Of a stretch of 64,000 nt of DNA, positions 60,985 to 64,000 are shown one piece after another (the stretch's first letter is position 1; the number at the start of each line of letters is the position of its first letter). Position numbers and translations under genes: made by a program. The notes beneath the pieces were generated by a model. The model did no database searches. It was not told the origin of the DNA and saw nothing but the letters and a program-made list of their open reading frames with translations. The DNA lies in contig CAXSFM010000001.1 in the NCBI GenBank assembly GCA_964236735.1, positions 248,001 to 312,000 on the forward strand, in the 5' to 3' direction. The DNA is from JAIVJG01 sp964236735 (GTDB lineage Bacteria; Acidobacteriota; Blastocatellia; Pyrinomonadales; Pyrinomonadaceae).

Positions 60985-62490
60985 CTACTTGCCGAACCAG
61001 CCAATCGGCTTGCCGGACAAATCCACCCACACGCTCTTGACCTGCGTGTACATCTCAAGCGCGTGCTTGCCCATCTCGCGCCCGTAGCCGGATTGCTTGT
61101 AGCCGCCGAAGGGCGACGCCGCATTGAACATGTTGAAGGTGTTGATCCAGACCGTGCCCGCCTTGATTTCTTTGGCGAAGCGGTGCGCGCGCGTGATGTC
61201 CTGCGTCCAGATGCCTGCCGAGAGACCGTAGAGCGTGTCGTTGGCTTGGCGCGCGAGGTCAGTCTCATCGTCAAACGTGATGACGGAGACGACGGGGCCG
61301 AAGATTTCTTCCTGCGCGACACGCATCGAGTTTTTAACTTCGCTGAAGATGGTCGGCTGGAAAAAGTAACCGCCTTGAAAGTCCCCTTCGAGCGTCGGAC
61401 ATTCGCCGCCCGCGAAGACGGTCGCGCCCTCGCCGCGCGCGATGTCAACGTAGCCCTTGATGCGGTCGAGTTGTTCGGATGAGACTTGCGCGCCCATCTG
61501 CGTCGTCTTGTCCATCGGGTCGCCGACTTTGACGCGACTGGCTCGCTCTTTGAATTTTTCGAGAAATTCGTCCTTGATGCTTGCGTCGAGGAAGAGACGC
61601 GAGCCGGCGCAGCAGACCTGTCCCTGATTATAGAAAATGCTCATCATCGCGCCGTTGATGGCCTGTTCCATATCGGCGTCGGCGAAGACGATGTTGGGCG
61701 CTTTGCCGCCGAGTTCGAGCGAGACGCGCGTGAGATTGTCGGCGGCGGTGCGCGCGATCTCTTTGCCGATTTCGGTCGAGCCGGTGAAGGCGATCTTGTC
61801 TATGCCCTTGTGCGAAGCGAGCGCCGCGCCCGCCGTCTCGCCGAAGCCGGGCACGATGTTGACGACGCCGTCGGGGAAGCCCGCTTCCTGTATCAGCTTG
61901 CCGAGTTCCAACGCGCCGACGGGCGTCTGTTCGGCTGGCTTCAAGACGATAGTGTTGCCGGCGGCGAGCGCGGGCGCGAGTTTCCACGCGGCCATCAGCA
62001 GAGGAAAGTTCCACGGGATGATTTGCCCGCAGACGCCCATCGGCTCGCGCAAAGTGTAGTTGAAAAACTGGCCGGGCACAGGAATCGTCTCGCCTTCAAT
62101 CTTCGTGGCGTAACCGGCGAAGTATTCAAAATTCTCGATCACTTGCGGCAGATCAACAAAGGACGTTTCGCGGATCGGCTTGCCGTTGTCCGCCGTCTCG
62201 ATCTCGGCGAGTTCCTGCGCTTTGGACTCGATGAGTTGCGAAAGTTTGTAGAGCATTCGCCCACGGTCACGCGCGCTGACCTTCGACCACTTGCCCTCGA
62301 ACGCGCGGCGCGCGGCGGCGACGGCCTTGTCTATGTCGGCCTTGTCGCCTTCCGCAACTTCGGCGAGCGTCTTTCCGGTCGCGGGGTTCGGCGTCTCGAA
62401 GGTCTTGCCTGATTCGGCATCCACCCACTTGCCGTCAATAAAAAGTTGATACTTGCGTGGCGTCTCCGACGCCGATTGTGTTGATGACAT
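60985..62490 (-). CDS. Aldehyde dehydrogenase (NAD(P)+)
   Basis: A 501-residue protein of the ALDH superfamily. NAD-binding motifs IIPWNFPLLMAAWKLAPALA and IAFTGSTEIGKEIARTA, the general-base Glu in VSLELGGKAPNIVFADAD, the catalytic Cys in YNQGQVCCAGSRLFL, and the end motif FGGYKQSGYGREMGKHALE are all present. The overall pattern resembles betaine- or retinal-type class 1 ALDHs; the substrate cannot be fixed. It stands alone, convergent with the toxin-antitoxin unit. Confidence 0.95.
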   Translation of the reverse strand: MSSTQSASETPRKYQLFIDGKWVDAESGKTFETPNPATGKTLAEVAEGDKADIDKAVAAARRAFEGKWSKVSARDRGRMLYKLSQLIESKAQELAEIETADNGKPIRETSFVDLPQVIENFEYFAGYATKIEGETIPVPGQFFNYTLREPMGVCGQIIPWNFPLLMAAWKLAPALAAGNTIVLKPAEQTPVGALELGKLIQEAGFPDGVVNIVPGFGETAGAALASHKGIDKIAFTGSTEIGKEIARTAADNLTRVSLELGGKAPNIVFADADMEQAINGAMMSIFYNQGQVCCAGSRLFLDASIKDEFLEKFKERASRVKVGDPMDKTTQMGAQVSSEQLDRIKGYVDIARGEGATVFAGGECPTLEGDFQGGYFFQPTIFSEVKNSMRVAQEEIFGPVVSVITFDDETDLARQANDTLYGLSAGIWTQDITRAHRFAKEIKAGTVWINTFNMFNAASPFGGYKQSGYGREMGKHALEMYTQVKSVWVDLSGKPIGWFGK

Positions 62491-62820
62491 GGTCGCTTAA
62501 CTCCTCTTTCAAAAATTGATGTTGAATCCGACGTTTGGAATGTCTCGATGCGCGAAATACATTGCGGCTCATTATCGCTTACCGCGACAAGAAGTCCAAA
62601 CTATCGCTGTTTGCCATTGGTGCTGCATGAGAGAAAGAATTTTCACCACAGAGGACACAGAGAAACACAGAGAAAAGACGGAGAGATGCACAGTTGCGAT
62701 AGCTCCTCATTCATCTTCCTCTGTGAACCTCTGTGTCCTCCGTGGTAAATCGCCGGTCGTATTCATTGAGAAGGCGCAGTAGAGGATATTGACGAAATGC
62801 TCCGCGCGACCGCCTCATCC
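62491..62820. other. Gap with a 9-nt-period repeat upstream of aldehyde dehydrogenase
   Basis: 330 bases without a supported gene. The middle third is the ACCACAGAGGACAC-family inverted repeat (62645-62746). The promoter of the aldehyde dehydrogenase gene must lie between 62490 and the repeat. Confidence 0.45.
62645..62746. repeat. Second copy of the ACCACAGAGGACAC inverted repeat
   Basis: The left arm begins ACCACAGAGGACACAGAG (62645). The right arm (62718-62746) ends GTGTCCTCCGTGGT, its reverse complement with a single change. Arms and ends match the copy at 26939-27030, but the loops are unrelated. Confidence 0.85.
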
Positions 62821-63957
62821 CTAAGTTCGCGGCACTTCCTTCTCTTCATCGGCGGCATAATCGAGGTCGCGGTCGCCTGTGGTTTCGTCCCAGTCGTAAC
62901 CGAGATACGAGGCGAGGCGTTGCAACTCCGATTCCCAGTCTTCGCGCTGGACGCGATACTCGTCCCAACCGGCGACATCGCTTCGCACCTTGATGCCGGC
63001 ATCGGCCAGACGTTGCAGCGTCGCGCGGTAACGTCCCTTCCAACGCTTCATTTCTTCCGCGACTTTTTCAACTCCATCGTCACGCGGTCTTTCGAGATCG
63101 AGCGCAATTGTCATCTCATGCAGGACGTGGCGCGTGCTCGCTTCAAGCGTCCGCACGTCGGGGAGATTGCGGATTTGCGGATACTCTTCCTTGTCCAGAC
63201 AGGTGCGAATCACGGCGCACGCTTCGAGCATCAGGAACAACATGCGCGGCAGACCTTTATAGACTTCGAGCGGGTGAAAATAATGTATGACGGGATGCTC
63301 GACGTGCGCCTCGAAGAGTCCCTGCAAATCTCGCACCGCCCAGCGCAGAGCTTCCTGCAAACCGTAGAATTTTCCCTCGACGTAGTGATGCGCGATGTAT
63401 CCGGCGGCGTCCGCGCCCTCGTCCGCCTGATGATAAAGCGAGAGCGCGATGGCGCGTTTTCTTTCAAGCGCGTTGTAGGCAGTGAGCAGATACGTGATGG
63501 CGAGCGAGATGACGACCAGCCCCGACGCCGACTCGAACATCGTCACGAAACGCATCGAGGCCGCGCGCGGCGTGATGTCGCCGAAGCCGACGGTCGTCAG
63601 CGTGACGCCGCTGAAGTACAACGCCTCGACCCACGTCGCCGCTTCCGCCTGTGAATTGATGTTGAACTGCGCGGGCAGACGCGGAAAGTAGATGAGCGCG
63701 AAGGCCGTGATGAGAAAGACGATGTAGCTGATGATGAGGAGCGGCAGCAGCAGCGGGCCGACGGCATTGAGCAGTTTGTGGCGGCGCATGCGCGGCAGCT
63801 TGAAGGCGATGGCGCGCACGACGCGCCAGATTGTGCGGTTGAGCGTCTCGCCGATGGGGCCGAAACGCGAACTGGCGTGCAGCACCGTCGCGTACACGTC
63901 GTAGGCGACGAGCATCAGCAACGCGACGCCGCCAAGCGTGCAGAGCGTTGTCGTCAC
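62821..63957 (-). CDS. Two-helix potassium channel protein with soluble C-terminus
   Basis: A 378-residue protein. The N-terminal helix (about 5-22) is followed by a basic linker, a second helix (about 70-92, LLLPLLIISYIVFLITAFAL), the pore loop with the K+ selectivity filter TLTTVGFGDITP (about 118-129), and an inner helix (about 140-160, GLVVISLAITYLLTAYNA). The C-terminal 200 residues are helical and soluble, unlike an RCK domain. It is an ion-channel (Ion_trans_2) type. Regulation is unknown. Confidence 0.85.
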   Translation of the reverse strand: MTTTLCTLGGVALLMLVAYDVYATVLHASSRFGPIGETLNRTIWRVVRAIAFKLPRMRRHKLLNAVGPLLLPLLIISYIVFLITAFALIYFPRLPAQFNINSQAEAATWVEALYFSGVTLTTVGFGDITPRAASMRFVTMFESASGLVVISLAITYLLTAYNALERKRAIALSLYHQADEGADAAGYIAHHYVEGKFYGLQEALRWAVRDLQGLFEAHVEHPVIHYFHPLEVYKGLPRMLFLMLEACAVIRTCLDKEEYPQIRNLPDVRTLEASTRHVLHEMTIALDLERPRDDGVEKVAEEMKRWKGRYRATLQRLADAGIKVRSDVAGWDEYRVQREDWESELQRLASYLGYDWDETTGDRDLDYAADEEKEVPRT

Positions 63958-64000
63958 GAGCCGCCGATTAACTGTCGCAAGACGAACGGGAGAATCCCGC

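Overview
The window is about 64 kb of GC-rich chromosome from a Gram-negative (diderm) bacterium. LPS-export genes (lptB and a very large LptC/OstA-type protein), an Mla lipid-transport operon, a Wza-like export protein, sigma-54 and HprK/RapZ all point that way. The mixture of a Tricorn protease, DUF11 and TPR proteins, TPR-AAA+ regulators, twin zinc-ribbon membrane proteins, and intergenic hairpins built from short repeated words fits Acidobacteriota (Blastocatellia-like) best. This placement is an inference from gene content; no rRNA gene is present.

Layout. 1-8338 (+): end of a CcsA/HemX-like gene, then hemA-hemC-hemD, an NtrC-type response regulator, and a TPR-AAA+ regulator divergent from a small secreted peptide gene. 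8437-11874 (-): Tricorn-like protease. 12034-14411 (+): PGM-like metalloenzyme and an MFS carrier. 14440-45907 is one 31-kb block on the minus strand. In transcription order it holds an HD-GYP protein, a LolA-like protein, ftsY, ribD, ksgA, rnj, an ACT protein, an SDR, uppP, pilZ-recJ, lptC, lptB, rpoN, hpf, hprK-rapZ, EIIA-HPr-EI, an exopolysaccharide-export/DUF11/Ig-like/CPBP operon, RNase P RNA, a ribbon-helix-helix protein, a TPR protein and a PP0621-type protein. 46265-51761 (+): ECF sigma, anti-sigma and Spy-like genes, then mlaE-F-D. 51805-55089 (-): midA, two zinc-ribbon paralogues, a DinB-like gene and a lipoprotein. 55378-60849 (+): a Tat-exported asparaginase, several unknown envelope proteins and a RelE/ParE toxin-antitoxin pair. 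60985-63957 (-): aldehyde dehydrogenase and a potassium channel.

Themes. (1) Heme synthesis. (2) Envelope building: lpt, mla, uppP, exopolysaccharide export. (3) A regulatory PTS without sugar permeases (HprK, HPr, EI, EIIA-Man, RapZ) next to sigma-54 and the hibernation factor. (4) c-di-GMP signalling parts (HD-GYP, PilZ).

Most unusual signals. (a) At least nine gene junctions carry hairpins whose arms are tandem heptamers. The heptamer differs from locus to locus, but the 7-nt period and the position just 3' of stop codons are kept, and in rapZ the heptamers encode the protein's tail. (b) A small secreted peptide gene is divergent from a TPR-AAA+ regulator that has lost the sigma-54-contact GAFTGA loop, with a palindrome between them. 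(c) A textbook intrinsic terminator lies inside the first codons of the Ig-like gene in the DUF11 operon. (d) Several enzymes have substituted hallmark residues: RapZ Walker A Lys to Met, RibD zinc Cys to His, CPBP Glu-Glu to Gln-Gln, CcsA WWD altered. No tRNA, rRNA, IS element or CRISPR array was recognised.
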